A DNA stretch of 64,000 bases, taken from the NCBI RefSeq assembly GCF_000153225.1, contig NZ_CH724148.1:500640-564639 (forward strand). Direction: 5' to 3'. This document shows positions 18,150-27,075 of the stretch, piece by piece. Both the position numbers and the translations under genes were made by a program. The notes under the pieces were generated by a model. The model did no database searches. It worked only from the letters and a program-made list of their open reading frames with translations, and was not told where the DNA came from. Position 1 is the first letter of the stretch. Every line of letters starts with the position of its first letter. The stretch comes from Polaribacter irgensii 23-P (GTDB lineage: Bacteria; Bacteroidota; Bacteroidia; Flavobacteriales; Flavobacteriaceae).

Positions 18150-18364
18150 TGGAAGAAAATGTAATTAATCAGTCGAAAGACATCACGATTGTAGAAATAT
18201 TAGATCGGGTCTTAAACAAAGGCGTCGTTATTACGGGTGATATTGTCATCTCGGTTGCTGAAATTGATCTTGTTTATGTAGGATTAAAGTTACTAGTGAC
18301 CTCTGTAGAGACCATGCAGGAAAAGCGCTTGACCATTGTAAAACCAGATCAGGACAAAAAATAG
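18149..18364 (+). CDS. GvpA-family minor protein (GvpM/S-like)
   Basis: 71 aa. GvpA domain: TIVEILDRVLNKGVVITGDI, then VISVAEIDLVYVGLKLLVTS, then VETM. The DLVYVGLKLL segment is characteristic of the minor paralogues GvpM, GvpS and GvpJ rather than of GvpA (which has a [11 protein letters not shown] pattern). Together with gvpA and the 9972 gene, this is the third GvpA-fold protein of the locus. The tail is short and charged (KPDQDKK). Letter assignment is uncertain. Confidence 0.85.
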   Translation: MEENVINQSKDITIVEILDRVLNKGVVITGDIVISVAEIDLVYVGLKLLVTSVETMQEKRLTIVKPDQDKK

Positions 18365-18371
18365 CGATGCA

Positions 18372-19121
18372 ATGAAAAAAGTTATTTATGCCATACTATT
18401 AACAAATCAAAGGCATAGAAAGATGCGCGACTTAGTGAAAGGAATGAAGGGCATAATGGGTGCAGAAATATATGCGCTCTCTTTTAAAGATGTTTCTATA
18501 GCTGTAAGTGACTTTACTTCTTCAAAGGATACAACAAATAGAGAACTAGCAATCGATTTCGCAGGCGTTATTGAAGTTTTATCGCAACAGATAACGCTAC
18601 TTCCTGTCCGATTTGGTACCTTCATTAAGACAGACGAAATTGTACATCAGTTATTAGTCAATCACTATGATTCTTTTTTTAGAAATCTTCAAAAAGTAGA
18701 AAATAAATGTGAATTTGGTTTGAAAATATTGTGCGATTATGATACATTTAGCAAGAAAATAAGCGCACAAGCAGCAGCAGTAGAAGTGCAACCTCTTGCA
18801 TACTTTTCTGCAAATACGATTCACACTAATTATTTACTTGAAAAAATAAAAATAAATAAATTAGAAGATAGTTTGTTTAAATATGTTGAACAATTAATCG
18901 AGGATATTAGCCAACACTTAACGCAAATAAATCCTGAATCTAAATACAAGAAAATGGTGACGAATAGCATTCTTTTGGATGCCGTTTTTTTGGTTAAAGA
19001 AAATAAAAAAGATGAATTTATTCAGGCGATCTCGTCGTTTAAGCAGCAACATGACGATTTACAATTTTTACTCACTGGCTCTTGGCCTCCTTATAGTTTT
19101 GTTGACATCGTAATAGAATAA
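18372..19121 (+). CDS. gvpF/L: Gas vesicle protein GvpF/L, fifth paralogue
   Basis: 249 aa, 7 bp after the GvpM/S-like gene. Signatures are KKVIYAILLTN at the start, TLLPVRFGTFIK in the centre and LLTGSWPPYSFVDI at the end. It lacks the Cys-Ile-Ile of the other N termini. The presence of five GvpF/L genes in one locus is more than most gvp clusters carry. Confidence 0.92.
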   Translation: MKKVIYAILLTNQRHRKMRDLVKGMKGIMGAEIYALSFKDVSIAVSDFTSSKDTTNRELAIDFAGVIEVLSQQITLLPVRFGTFIKTDEIVHQLLVNHYDSFFRNLQKVENKCEFGLKILCDYDTFSKKISAQAAAVEVQPLAYFSANTIHTNYLLEKIKINKLEDSLFKYVEQLIEDISQHLTQINPESKYKKMVTNSILLDAVFLVKENKKDEFIQAISSFKQQHDDLQFLLTGSWPPYSFVDIVIE

Positions 19122-19379
19122 TTATTTTTAATAGAAACGAAAATAAGATGTTTTTGAGCTTAGTTTTATAAATAAAATTAATAAAGTAATTAAAAAAGGG
19201 TAGTGCTATCAAACCAACTAGATTTTTTACAACAACTACTACCGTCTGATTCAGGCAGCAATGATTCGATAAAGAAATTTTTAACCTCAGGGGGGAAATT
19301 TAAATATGGACTTCGTGTCGTTGGAAGGCTTGATAAAAATAATAATAATGTATCAACAGCATATAAAGAAAATATAAAA

Positions 19380-21182
19380 ATGAGTAAAATTTTAGGGATA
19401 GATTTAGGAACCACAAATTCTTGTATGGCCATTATGGAAGGGAACGAAACGATTGTTATCCTGAATAGTGAAGGACACAAAACAACACCTTCAGTTGTAT
19501 CTTTCACTGGGGCTGGTGAGCGTAAAGTTGGAGCATCGGCGAGACGACAAGCGATAGCCAACCCAGAAAACACAATTTCTTCTATTAAACGTTTCATGGG
19601 AGAATCATATGACATTGTTGAGCAGGAAATTAACCGGATTCCGTATCAGGTTTTAAAAGGAGAAAATAATACTCCGCGCATATCTATTTCTGGAGAGCTG
19701 TATTCACCGCAAGAAATTTCAGCTATGATTCTTCAACAAATGAAAAAAACGGCTGAAGATTACGTTGGAGATGAAATTAAAGAGGCTATAATTACGGTTC
19801 CGGCATATTTCAATGATTCGCAACGCAAAGCCACAAAAGATGCTGGCGAAATTGCAGGGTTGACAGTGAGACGTATTGTTAATGAACCCACAGCTGCTGC
19901 ATTGGCTTACGGGCTTGATAAGAGGCATTCAAATATGAAGGTGGCCGTCTTTGATTTGGGTGGAGGAACTTTTGACATTTCTATACTTAGTCTAGGAAGC
20001 GGCGTTTTTGAGGTGAAATCTACCAGTGGAAACACGCATCTTGGTGGTGACGATTTTGATCAGGTTATAATTGATTGGCTGGGGGATGAATTTAGAAAAG
20101 AACAAGACGTTACTCTTTTTAGAGATCCAATAACGCTTCAGAGACTGAAAGAAGCAGCTGAAAAAGCAAAGATTGAGCTATCAAGCTCGCTTGAAACAGA
20201 TATCAGTCTTCCGTATATTATGACCGTAAATGGCATTTCTAAACACTTAACAAGAAAACTTACACGTGAAAAATTTGAAGCACTTATAGATAGCTTAATG
20301 CAATCAACTATTGAGCCTTGTCGATTGGCACTTAAGAATGCTCGAATGAAAGCTTCTGATTTGGATGAAATTATATTGGTTGGTGGTTCAACCCGAATTC
20401 CAGCTGTGCAAAAAATAGTGCGTACCTTTTTTGGAAAAGAACCTTCGAAAGGCGTAAACCCAGATGAAGTTGTAGCTATTGGTGCCGCCATTTTGGGTGG
20501 CGTTCTTTCTGGAGAGGTAAAAGATGCATTATTACTCGATGTAACACCACTTTCGATGGGTATCGAAACTCGTGGTGGAATGATGACTAGGCTTATTGAA
20601 GCAAACACTACGATTCCAACCCGTCAATCTGAAATTTTTTCGACAGCGGAAGACAAGCAATCTTCAGTTGAAATTCATGTTTTACAAGGTGAAAGACCGA
20701 TGGCTGAGCACAATAAAACTATTGGTAGGTTTCATTTTGATGAGATTCCACGTTTATCTCGAGGGATTCCAAAGATCGAGGTAACCTTTGACATCGATGC
20801 CAATGGAATTTTACTAGTAACTGCGGTGGATCAACTGACAGAAAAATCGCAACAAATAAGACTCGAAGCTTCTTCTGGTCTCTCAAAGGATGAAATTCAA
20901 AGAGTGAAGCAGAAAGCGAAACAGTATGCACTTGAAGATCAGGAAATGAAAGAGATGGCAGAGCAGAGTAATAAAGTTGACCTACAAATTTTTCAGACTG
21001 AAAAACAATTAAAGGAATTTGGACATACCATCCCTATTGAGAAAAAAAAGGCAATGGAAGAAGCCCTTTATGAACTAAAATCACTAGATTTAGAAGAAAA
21101 TTTTAACAAGGTTGATGAAGTTATGCATCTTTTAGATACAGCATGCAGAGCCGAAGAGGTACAACCAGATAAAGTTGATTAA
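19380..21182 (+). CDS. dnaK: Hsp70 chaperone DnaK encoded in the gvp locus
   Basis: 600 aa from the ATG at 19380, which places the invariant [12 protein letters not shown] at residues 4-15 as in all DnaK. The nucleotide-binding domain is complete (phosphate 2 motif [11 protein letters not shown]; adenosine motif [10 protein letters not shown]), followed by the linker [11 protein letters not shown], the beta substrate-binding domain ([10 protein letters not shown]) and a lid. The protein is shorter than a housekeeping DnaK (about 638): the C-terminal disordered tail and its acidic end motif are absent, the last residues being QPDKVD. The frame is open a further 59 codons upstream to a GTG at 19203, a sequence with no resemblance to Hsp70; a longer product cannot be excluded. 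With the J-domain fusion at 13982 it suggests an Hsp70 specialised for gas vesicle assembly. Confidence 0.94.
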   Translation: MSKILGIDLGTTNSCMAIMEGNETIVILNSEGHKTTPSVVSFTGAGERKVGASARRQAIANPENTISSIKRFMGESYDIVEQEINRIPYQVLKGENNTPRISISGELYSPQEISAMILQQMKKTAEDYVGDEIKEAIITVPAYFNDSQRKATKDAGEIAGLTVRRIVNEPTAAALAYGLDKRHSNMKVAVFDLGGGTFDISILSLGSGVFEVKSTSGNTHLGGDDFDQVIIDWLGDEFRKEQDVTLFRDPITLQRLKEAAEKAKIELSSSLETDISLPYIMTVNGISKHLTRKLTREKFEALIDSLMQSTIEPCRLALKNARMKASDLDEIILVGGSTRIPAVQKIVRTFFGKEPSKGVNPDEVVAIGAAILGGVLSGEVKDALLLDVTPLSMGIETRGGMMTRLIEANTTIPTRQSEIFSTAEDKQSSVEIHVLQGERPMAEHNKTIGRFHFDEIPRLSRGIPKIEVTFDIDANGILLVTAVDQLTEKSQQIRLEASSGLSKDEIQRVKQKAKQYALEDQEMKEMAEQSNKVDLQIFQTEKQLKEFGHTIPIEKKKAMEEALYELKSLDLEENFNKVDEVMHLLDTACRAEEVQPDKVD

Positions 21183-21428
21183 AGGGAAACAGAGTACAAT
21201 CAATTAAAGATAGTGGTAAGATTTTAACATAAATAAACCCTATTTATAAACTCAAAAAGAGGGTAAATAGTCATAGAATCACAAATGACTTTTTTTTATT
21301 AAAAAAGATAATTCTATAAAAATTGTCGTGTTTTTAGAGCAAAATATATTTTCAAAAATGCTAAATACATGAGTACTCCCTCTTTATACCTTTATCGACA
21401 TATTAATAGAATAATAATTTTTTTAGAT

Positions 21429-21773
21429 ATGAACGAAGATAAGATACTTTTGAATTCAGTTCCGATGGATGAAATCGAAAATGCGATTGAAAATATTAAA
21501 AGGACAGAAAGCTCTCGAATCAACGCCACTCCTGATAATGCCCACGAAGGCCTTACGCAGCTGGTAATGACTATAATAGAACTGCTGCGTAAACTGATTG
21601 AAAAACAAGCAATTCGAAGGGTCGAGGCGGGATCATTGACCGAAGAAGAAATTGAACGCTTGGGAGAAACGCTGATGAAATTAGAAATGAAGATGGAAGA
21701 ATTAAAAGAAATTTTTAATTTGACGGATGAGGATTTGAACATTAATCTTGGTCCGCTAGGAAACTTGATGTAG
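21429..21773 (+). CDS. gvpK: Gas vesicle protein GvpK
   Basis: 114 aa from the ATG at 21429 (MNEDKILLN). The GvpK core is clear: INATPDNAHEGLTQLVMTII, LLRKLIEKQAIRRVEAGSL, EEIERLGETLMKLEMKMEEL and DLNINLGPLGNL. GvpK is a conserved minor protein of unknown biochemical role required for gas vesicle formation. The frame stays open 20 codons upstream (21369), but that stretch is unlike GvpK and is treated as leader. It is separated from dnaK by about 245 bp. Confidence 0.92.
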   Translation: MNEDKILLNSVPMDEIENAIENIKRTESSRINATPDNAHEGLTQLVMTIIELLRKLIEKQAIRRVEAGSLTEEEIERLGETLMKLEMKMEELKEIFNLTDEDLNINLGPLGNLM

Positions 21774-21797
21774 CAATTTAAACTCTGGAACATTAAA

Positions 21798-22493
21798 ATG
21801 AAAAATTTAATTTACATACCAATTATCCATTCGAGCGCTGATATGGGGTCTATGGCGTCAGAACTAACCCGAAAGAGTATTGATGAGTTTGGTGAAGAAT
21901 TTTGGAAAACACACGTAGCCACCGTTAATCTATACTGGGAAGTAATCAGTACATACTGCAATACAATAGATTTTGGAAATAAAATTGTAAAAATATACCA
22001 GGATGGAATGGTGGCAGATGGAGCTATTGCACTTAAAATAATGGAAGATAGTGTCCAAGCAGGAAGTAAGAATTATGAAGTTATTTCTAAACTAGTCAAT
22101 CGCGGCGCCATTATTCAAAAAACAGAAGACCTTGAGTTGGTTAAAAAAGAGTTGGATATGCTAAAATCAATTCCTTCTTCAGGATCCTTAATTAGGAAAA
22201 TAATTAAAATTATTAAGTTTAAAATTAGCCGCCATAAACTATTAGTTCAAAGGGATAAATTTATAGCAGAAAGTATAAATAAAACACTAAAAAAAAATGA
22301 AATAGGTATCATTTTTATTGGTGCCTATCACCGTGTATTAGATAAACTACCCAAAGATATAGCAGTGAAAGAAATGAAGGAAGTTAATAAAATAAGAGAG
22401 TACCAAAAACTCTTACCCTTTCATGCAAAGAAAAAAGAACGTTTTAAAGAACTAACTCTATACCTTAAAAAACAAGTAGTTGACGAGCGATAG
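21798..22493 (+). CDS. Conserved hypothetical protein at end of gvp locus
   Basis: 231 aa, cytosolic, mixed alpha/beta. N-terminal MKNLIYIPIIHSSADMGSMA contains a His and Asp that could be catalytic, and a second motif near 170 reads EIGIIFIGAYHRVLDKLPKD, a beta-strand followed by a His-containing loop reminiscent of TraB/PrgY-like or other hydrolase folds. I recall similar uncharacterised proteins in diverse bacteria and archaea, without an assigned role. It is 24 bp after gvpK and in the same direction, so it may belong to the operon. Function unknown. Confidence 0.75.
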   Translation: MKNLIYIPIIHSSADMGSMASELTRKSIDEFGEEFWKTHVATVNLYWEVISTYCNTIDFGNKIVKIYQDGMVADGAIALKIMEDSVQAGSKNYEVISKLVNRGAIIQKTEDLELVKKELDMLKSIPSSGSLIRKIIKIIKFKISRHKLLVQRDKFIAESINKTLKKNEIGIIFIGAYHRVLDKLPKDIAVKEMKEVNKIREYQKLLPFHAKKKERFKELTLYLKKQVVDER

Positions 22494-22669
22494 TTATAGA
22501 AAACTAAATTAATTAATTAAAAGAGCTCGCATGAAAACTTACTTTTAATCTGTAAAAAAGGTAGGAATAGAATTAAACATAAACACACTTGTGTTTTAAA
22601 TATTATTGTAAAAAGAAACCTTAAGACAATATCTTTTCAGGAACACGGGAACCTCTAAATTTAGACTAT

Positions 22670-23478
22670 TTTACGAGCATCCATCTAAGCTTTCTTCACG
22701 GCTTTTTGAGTCGTCATATCTTCAATTTAAAAACCATCCAGCAACCTTTTTATCTACAAGATCTATGATGGTTGTTAAATAATTCCAATCGTCATGTACC
22801 CAAATATCAGTGGTGTCAAACAACCATTTTTCTCCTAATTTTAGACTATAAAAATCTCTATTAAATTCATTTTTAACAATTAAATATTAATGATTAGCGT
22901 TTGTTGTCACCACAAAATTTCTTTTTAGAATACTTCTTAATCCCATTTCTTTCGTCAGTGATCCGATGTAAGAGCGGAAGTAAATCAGACCTTCTCGTTC
23001 AAGCTTTTTTTGAATCTTACAACTAACATATATTTCTTTACTTTCTTTAAAAATAATTTTAATACTTTTTTTTAAATATATTTTAGGTGTTTTTAAAAAT
23101 ATAACATCCTTACTCTTAAACCAATAATAAAAATTTTGCTAAACTTCGTAGATTTAAACATCTTCTCAGCTGGATATATCCATGTTTACAAAAGTGAATT
23201 GATACCCTATAGGTCGCACTTGGAGAAGATGCTCACCGCCTTTTTTAAGCTGTCACGTTCCACTGGTACGTTCTGTAATACTTTAAGCTCATGAACTTCT
23301 AGAGATATTTCCTTCTTTTTTGAAAAGTCCACAGATTTTAACTTGTATTCACATTTTCAACGTCTAATCATACTATGGCTTAAGCCATAATCATCCCTAA
23401 CTTGTTTTGTCTTAATACTTGAATTTAATAGTTCTACAATTATATCTTTAAATTCATTGTCATACTTTTTTACCATAA
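22670..23478 (-). pseudogene. IS3-family transposase remnant (orfA and orfB)
   Basis: Read on the minus strand from 23478, an orfA-like frame begins MVKKYDNEFKDIIVELLNSS and continues through a helix-turn-helix (QVRDDYGLSHSMIRRW-like) in which the Trp codon TGG is now TGA; it ends near ERDSLKKAVSIFSK, a hallmark of IS3 OrfA. Further on (22990-22700) comes an orfB piece with IGSLTKEMGLRSILKRNF, then EKWLFDTTDIW and YLTTIIDLVDKKVAGW, which is the DDE catalytic region start. The 5' part of orfB and its C-terminal half are missing, and several stops are present. It is inactive. Confidence 0.75.
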
Positions 23479-23517
23479 GTCAAATATAAAATTTATAAGC
23501 TCATAAAAACTGTCACG

Positions 23518-24318
23518 TCAAAGGTAGACACTCCAATATACCAAACCCCGATAACAATAAAAGATAAAGAGATCCTTTACTTTCTGTAACCTAATTTGAC
23601 TGAAAGTATGCTTTTTCCACCTCTTCAATTCTTCATACGTTAAATAAACAATTACAGTTTTGTACTTCTTATTCTTATATAAATGAAAGAGCTCTTTCTT
23701 TAGATAGTTCTCCGCAATAGCAAACTGAATGCTCTGCTTTATTCTTTGGATACTTCTATACATTCTTGCTTGTTTAACTTTAGCTCCGTTTTAAAAGAGT
23801 ACTCTAAGTCTCTGATGAATTATAAATCCAAATCTTTCAAGGTCACATCTTTTCATTTGTAGGACTTAATAATAAATAAAGCCACTTTGCTCCTGCTCTC
23901 CATACACCTGCTCGAAGACATTTCATTAAAGTCAATTTCTATTAGCTTTCTAGTCTTATCATTATGTAAATCCTACCCGCCCAAAATGCTCGTTTCTTCT
24001 TTAAAATCTTCTCCTTTATTCTCCCGACAGATATCATCTACATCGAAGTCATTAGGTATGCTTTGGAGCATAAAAAAAGCGATACTTAACTAATAGATCT
24101 ATAGGGCTTAGTTTATTGTTTAAAAGGGTGTTTTCAGTACTTAGCGGAGAATCTTTTTGTAGGCCATTGTCCCAGTAATCTGAATTGATAAATAATTCTT
24201 TAGAGAATATTTTCCTTGTCTCAAGATATGTGAGTTGGCACCTAATAGGGCCCTTCCATTATTTGTTAGTTCTTACCTTCTGTGATAAGAACAAAATTGA
24301 TAGCTTATAATTATTCAT
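23518..24318 (-). pseudogene. Truncated Bacteroidetes tyrosine recombinase (integrase)
   Basis: A start MNNYKLSILFLSQKVRTNK (from 24318) leads into the arm-binding domain (IRCQLTYLETRKIFSKELF, then INSDYWDNGLQK). Later pieces in shifted frames read VDDICRENKGEDFKEE, then KLIEIDFNEM, TLKDLDL, FIRDLEYSFKTELKLN and finally the uninterrupted 81-codon stretch 23518-23763 with IQFAIAENYLKKELF, LTYEELKRW and VKDLFIFYCYRGL. The order is that of the transposon- and phage-type integrases of Bacteroidetes. There are stops at the WKG, LDL and other positions plus frameshifts, and the C-terminal catalytic part (Arg-His-Arg-Tyr) is lost where the IS3 remnant begins. Its location beside a tRNA with a duplicated 3' end supports it being the element's own integrase. 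Confidence 0.8.
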
Positions 24319-24655
24319 GATTTTATATTGTTTTTTTTTGGTATACCTGAAGTAAAAAGGGTGTATCCAATTGTGAAGCTAAAAAGGTCTAATTTGATTA
24401 ATAAATTGATTTTGAAGATGCTGCAAAGCATTGTATATCTTAAAAAGTAAAGAACAACAAAAAAGCTTGTCATTTCTGTAACGCTTTTGTAATAGTTTTG
24501 TGAACTAAAACCTTACTAATAAACTGTCTATAAGTAGTTTACCTGAATTTACAAAAAGTAGATACAACTTTTTGAAACTGATGCTTTTTCATGCCTAAAT
24601 GTTACAGTATGGGTCTTGCTTTCTCTATAACACCTTTCATAATAAATCCGTTTAA

Positions 24656-24826
24656 CTAATGTTTAAGAACAAAAGGACTAAGCGTTTCTTGTTCATTTTG
24701 TTGTGAATCTAAAGTAATGTTTGCATTCGAATATTTGACATAAAATAATATGACTAAAAATAGAACGGCAAGAAATATTGCTGCTACTGCGAAAATGTAC
24801 TCTTTTTACTCGTTATTTTTTTTCAT
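24656..24826 (-). pseudogene. Possible broken one-helix membrane protein
   Basis: From an ATG at 24826 the frame reads MKKNNE, a TAA stop, then KEY and a strongly hydrophobic segment IFAVAAIFLAVLFLVILFY, then a polar tail, ending at 24656 (57 codons including the internal stop). The single stop at codon 7 would prevent expression unless a later start is used. No family recognised. Confidence 0.3.
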
Positions 24827-25010
24827 ACTGAAATTTATATTATTTATGAATACAGCTTTTTTTAAAATAGATTCATTAAACACAAATCTCACTATAAAAT
24901 CAACAGAGCTGCTATAAAAACGACATTATCAATAATTTTATGCTGTTTTCAACTGACTTTAAAATCATTAGATCCAAGTAATAACCATAGCGAGATCAAG
25001 TAAAAACAAA

Positions 25011-25040
25011 AAAAGCCTCACATCTCTGTGAAGCTTTTTG
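25011..25040 (-). terminator. tRNA-Arg terminator
   Basis: On the minus strand, downstream of tRNA-Arg, AAGCTTCACA and its near-complement TGTGAGGCTT enclose the loop GAGA and are followed by a run of T. One G-T pair interrupts an otherwise perfect 10-bp stem. This element is also the main body of the direct repeat with 1778-1813. Confidence 0.85.
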
Positions 25041-25046
25041 TGACCC
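25011..25046. repeat. Right attachment-site-like direct repeat (attR) at tRNA-Arg
   Basis: 36 bp covering the tRNA-Arg terminator and the last five bases of the acceptor stem, matching 1778-1813 at 31 of 36 positions in direct orientation. It keeps the intact tRNA, as expected for the end of an element that integrated into a tRNA 3' end. A broken integrase lies 0.7 kb inward. Confidence 0.75.
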
Positions 25047-25114
25047 AGAAGGGATTCGAACCCCCAACCGTCAGAGCCGAAATCTGATATTCTATCCAGT
25101 TGAACTACTGGGCC
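25041..25114 (-). tRNA. tRNA-Arg (anticodon UCG)
   Basis: A full cloverleaf folds on the minus strand: acceptor stem GGCCCAG with CTGGGTC (one G-T pair), D arm GTTC with GAAT, anticodon stem TCAGA/TCTGA with loop TTTCGGC (anticodon TCG), five-base variable loop, T arm GGGGG-TTCGAAT-CCCTT, and discriminator A at 25041. CCA is not encoded. The tRNA is intact even though its 3' end appears to be the integration site of the gas vesicle island. Confidence 0.95.
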
Positions 25115-25129
25115 ATTACTCTTAAAAAT

Positions 25130-25582
25130 TTAATTCATTAATTGCTTTTTCACGAGCATAGAAATTAGTTGTCCGTCTGCCTTTCCTAACAATTTACTAG
25201 AAACAATGCCCATAACCTTCCCCATATCCTTCATTCCTGAAGCACCAAGTTTTGCGATGGTTTCAAGTACTACCTTCTCTATTTCTTCTTCAGATAAAGC
25301 TGCTGGTAAGAATTGCTCTAAAACGGCAATTTCTGCCAATTCTGGATCTGCTAAGTCTTGTCTATTTTGTTTTATAAAAATAGCAGCACTGTCTTTTCTT
25401 TGTTTTACTTGTTTCTGAATAATCTTGAGCTCCTGATCTGCTGTAATTTCAGCTTGAACACCAGTTGCAGTTTTTGCAATTAAAAAAGCAGATTTTACTG
25501 CCCGCAGCGCTTGTAAAGCAACTGTATCTTTGGCCTTCATCGCTTCCTTCATTTTATCCATTACTTGTGTCTGCAAACTCAT
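25130..25582 (-). CDS. yqeY: GatB/YqeY domain-containing protein
   Basis: 150 aa, the normal length for YqeY. MSLQTQVMDKMKEAMKAKD, ALRAVKSAFLIAKT, the AIFIKQNRQDLADPELAEIA segment, LEQFLPAALSEEEIE and the C-terminal GMKDMGKVMGIVSSKLLGKA are characteristic. The family shares the tail domain of the amidotransferase subunit GatB, which contacts tRNA, and is proposed to act on tRNA-linked amino acids; its precise role is unsettled. It lies 15 bp from the tRNA-Arg gene on the same strand. Confidence 0.92.
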   Translation of the reverse strand: MSLQTQVMDKMKEAMKAKDTVALQALRAVKSAFLIAKTATGVQAEITADQELKIIQKQVKQRKDSAAIFIKQNRQDLADPELAEIAVLEQFLPAALSEEEIEKVVLETIAKLGASGMKDMGKVMGIVSSKLLGKADGQLISMLVKKQLMN

Positions 25583-25674
25583 ATTTTTCCTTTGATACTA
25601 TTTTGTTCCTGCCTGTTTGTTTTCATTAAAAATAAAAAACTGATCTTAAAAATTCAAAGATACGAATACCTCTT

Positions 25675-26133
25675 TTAATTTTTTACTTTTTTTAAATACA
25701 ATACATTTTTATTATAGTCTATTATCGCTTTCCCTTTTTGCAAAATATCCGCTCCAATAATACCTGCAACTTCTTTTGCTTCGTGCTGTGTTAAAGCAGT
25801 ATTGACATGAGACAAATCGAAAAGCACCAAATGCAATGCATGTGTTTCCCAAGCTCCAATTTTTAAATGGTTGTTTTTAGAGAGCTGGGTTTCCATACCC
25901 ACAGCTCCAGCACCAGCTGCCTTTGTTTCACTTTCTTCGGCAATCAAGTTAAAAGTAGCAATGCTATCGATACCCACACAAGAATTAGAAGCACCAGTAT
26001 CTACTATAAACCGACCCTTTATTCCATTAATTTTTGCTTTGAGTTCTAAATGGTTCGTTGCTATTTTTTTTAAAGGAATGCTAATGTATCTTTTTTTTTT
26101 TAAAATATTTTTTAACCGTTTCATATTCTTCAA
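25675..26133 (-). CDS. Retropepsin-like aspartyl protease
   Basis: 152 aa single-lobed aspartyl protease. The catalytic triad FIVDTGASNS is near residue 45, followed by a flap region and the second hydrophobic motif AGIIGADILQKGKAIIDY (near 125), typical of retropepsin-type clan AA proteins that act as dimers. The N terminus is basic (KRLKNILKKKRYI) without a clear signal peptide, suggesting a cytosolic or weakly anchored protein. Substrate unknown. Confidence 0.85.
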   Translation of the reverse strand: MKNMKRLKNILKKKRYISIPLKKIATNHLELKAKINGIKGRFIVDTGASNSCVGIDSIATFNLIAEESETKAAGAGAVGMETQLSKNNHLKIGAWETHALHLVLFDLSHVNTALTQHEAKEVAGIIGADILQKGKAIIDYNKNVLYLKKVKN

Positions 26134-26172
26134 TCAGAAATCAAAAATACAATTTATAACACGCAAGCGACA

Positions 26173-26958
26173 CTAACGCTCTAAGATTTCTTTGAGTTTC
26201 TCTTTATACTCCGCAAACGCTCTCACATTGTGGTGCGTTGCTCCTTCAATTGCTATGTGCTGATTTGTAAACAGTGCACTTTTTGCTATTAGCCGTTTGG
26301 ACTGTCTACAAGACGTAGTTTGATCCTTTGTTCCATGAAAAATAGTTATGGGAGCACCTACTTTAGTAATGTCCTGGTCTGTACGAAAAGCATACTTTAA
26401 TAAAAAGGTAGGGACATATTTTGCGACATATTGCACTGCCTTTTGAAAATTAAAAAATGGAGCTTCTAAAACTAACTCTTTTGGACTGTGAATAGCGGCA
26501 ATTCTTGTGGCAAAAGTGCACCCTAAAGAAAATCCATATACCACAATTTGTTCTTCCTTGAACTGCTTTTTTAAATGTCCGTAAACAGCCAATGCATCAC
26601 AATACAATTGCGCTTCATTTAACTTACCAGTGCTTTTTCCATACTTGCAATAATCAAAAACCAACACCTCGTAATTATACCTCAGCAAATAAGAAATTCG
26701 ACTGCCCCATTTCATTAAATTCCCCTTATTTCCGTGACAAAACAAAATAACTCCGTTCGGTGCAGGTCGTTTAAAATGCAATGCATTTATCACATTAGTA
26801 CTGGCAGTATTTATAAAAACTTCCTCAAAGGGGTCAGAAAACTGATACGAATAGTCTTTCGCGATCCCTTCGCCTTTCAAAAAAATAAATTTTTCTTGAA
26901 AGAAATAAAGAATTCCTAAAAAAAGAAAGGGTGGACTAAAAAAAAGAATAAATAGCAT
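26173..26958 (-). CDS. Alpha/beta hydrolase, membrane-anchored
   Basis: 261 aa. An N-terminal hydrophobic segment (LFILFFSPPFLFLGILYFF) anchors it to the inner membrane or is a signal sequence. The hydrolase fold has the oxyanion region FCHGNKGN, the nucleophile elbow VYGFSLGC, an acid residue in IFHGTKDQTT, and the catalytic His in GATHHNV. It resembles BEM46/YfhR-type serine hydrolases. Substrate unknown. Confidence 0.88.
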   Translation of the reverse strand: MLFILFFSPPFLFLGILYFFQEKFIFLKGEGIAKDYSYQFSDPFEEVFINTASTNVINALHFKRPAPNGVILFCHGNKGNLMKWGSRISYLLRYNYEVLVFDYCKYGKSTGKLNEAQLYCDALAVYGHLKKQFKEEQIVVYGFSLGCTFATRIAAIHSPKELVLEAPFFNFQKAVQYVAKYVPTFLLKYAFRTDQDITKVGAPITIFHGTKDQTTSCRQSKRLIAKSALFTNQHIAIEGATHHNVRAFAEYKEKLKEILER

Positions 26959-27075
26959 GGTTACAATTATAATGCAAAATTACTCATTTTTAACAATTCT
27001 AAATAGTAATTTTAACAAGACTAAATTTGAATATGGTCTTAATTTCCATTAAATTTAATATAAATCTATGAATCT

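Larger units (their letters stand above)
22494..25010. other. Degenerate right arm of the island
   Basis: About 2.5 kb with no intact gene. It holds an IS3-family transposase remnant (22670-23478), a broken tyrosine integrase (23518-24318), a possible broken one-helix membrane protein (24656-24826) and otherwise AT-rich sequence with stops in every frame. This is the typical appearance of the integrase-proximal end of an old integrated element next to a tRNA gene. Confidence 0.8.

Noticed and set aside
19203..19379. Treating the extended frame as part of DnaK
   Set aside because: No Hsp70 has such an extension as far as I know, and the ATG at 19380 gives the exact expected N terminus; kept only as a finding.
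22494..25010. CRISPR array or other regular repeats in the gene-poor region
   Set aside because: No repeated unit with regular spacing was found; pseudogene fragments explain most of it.
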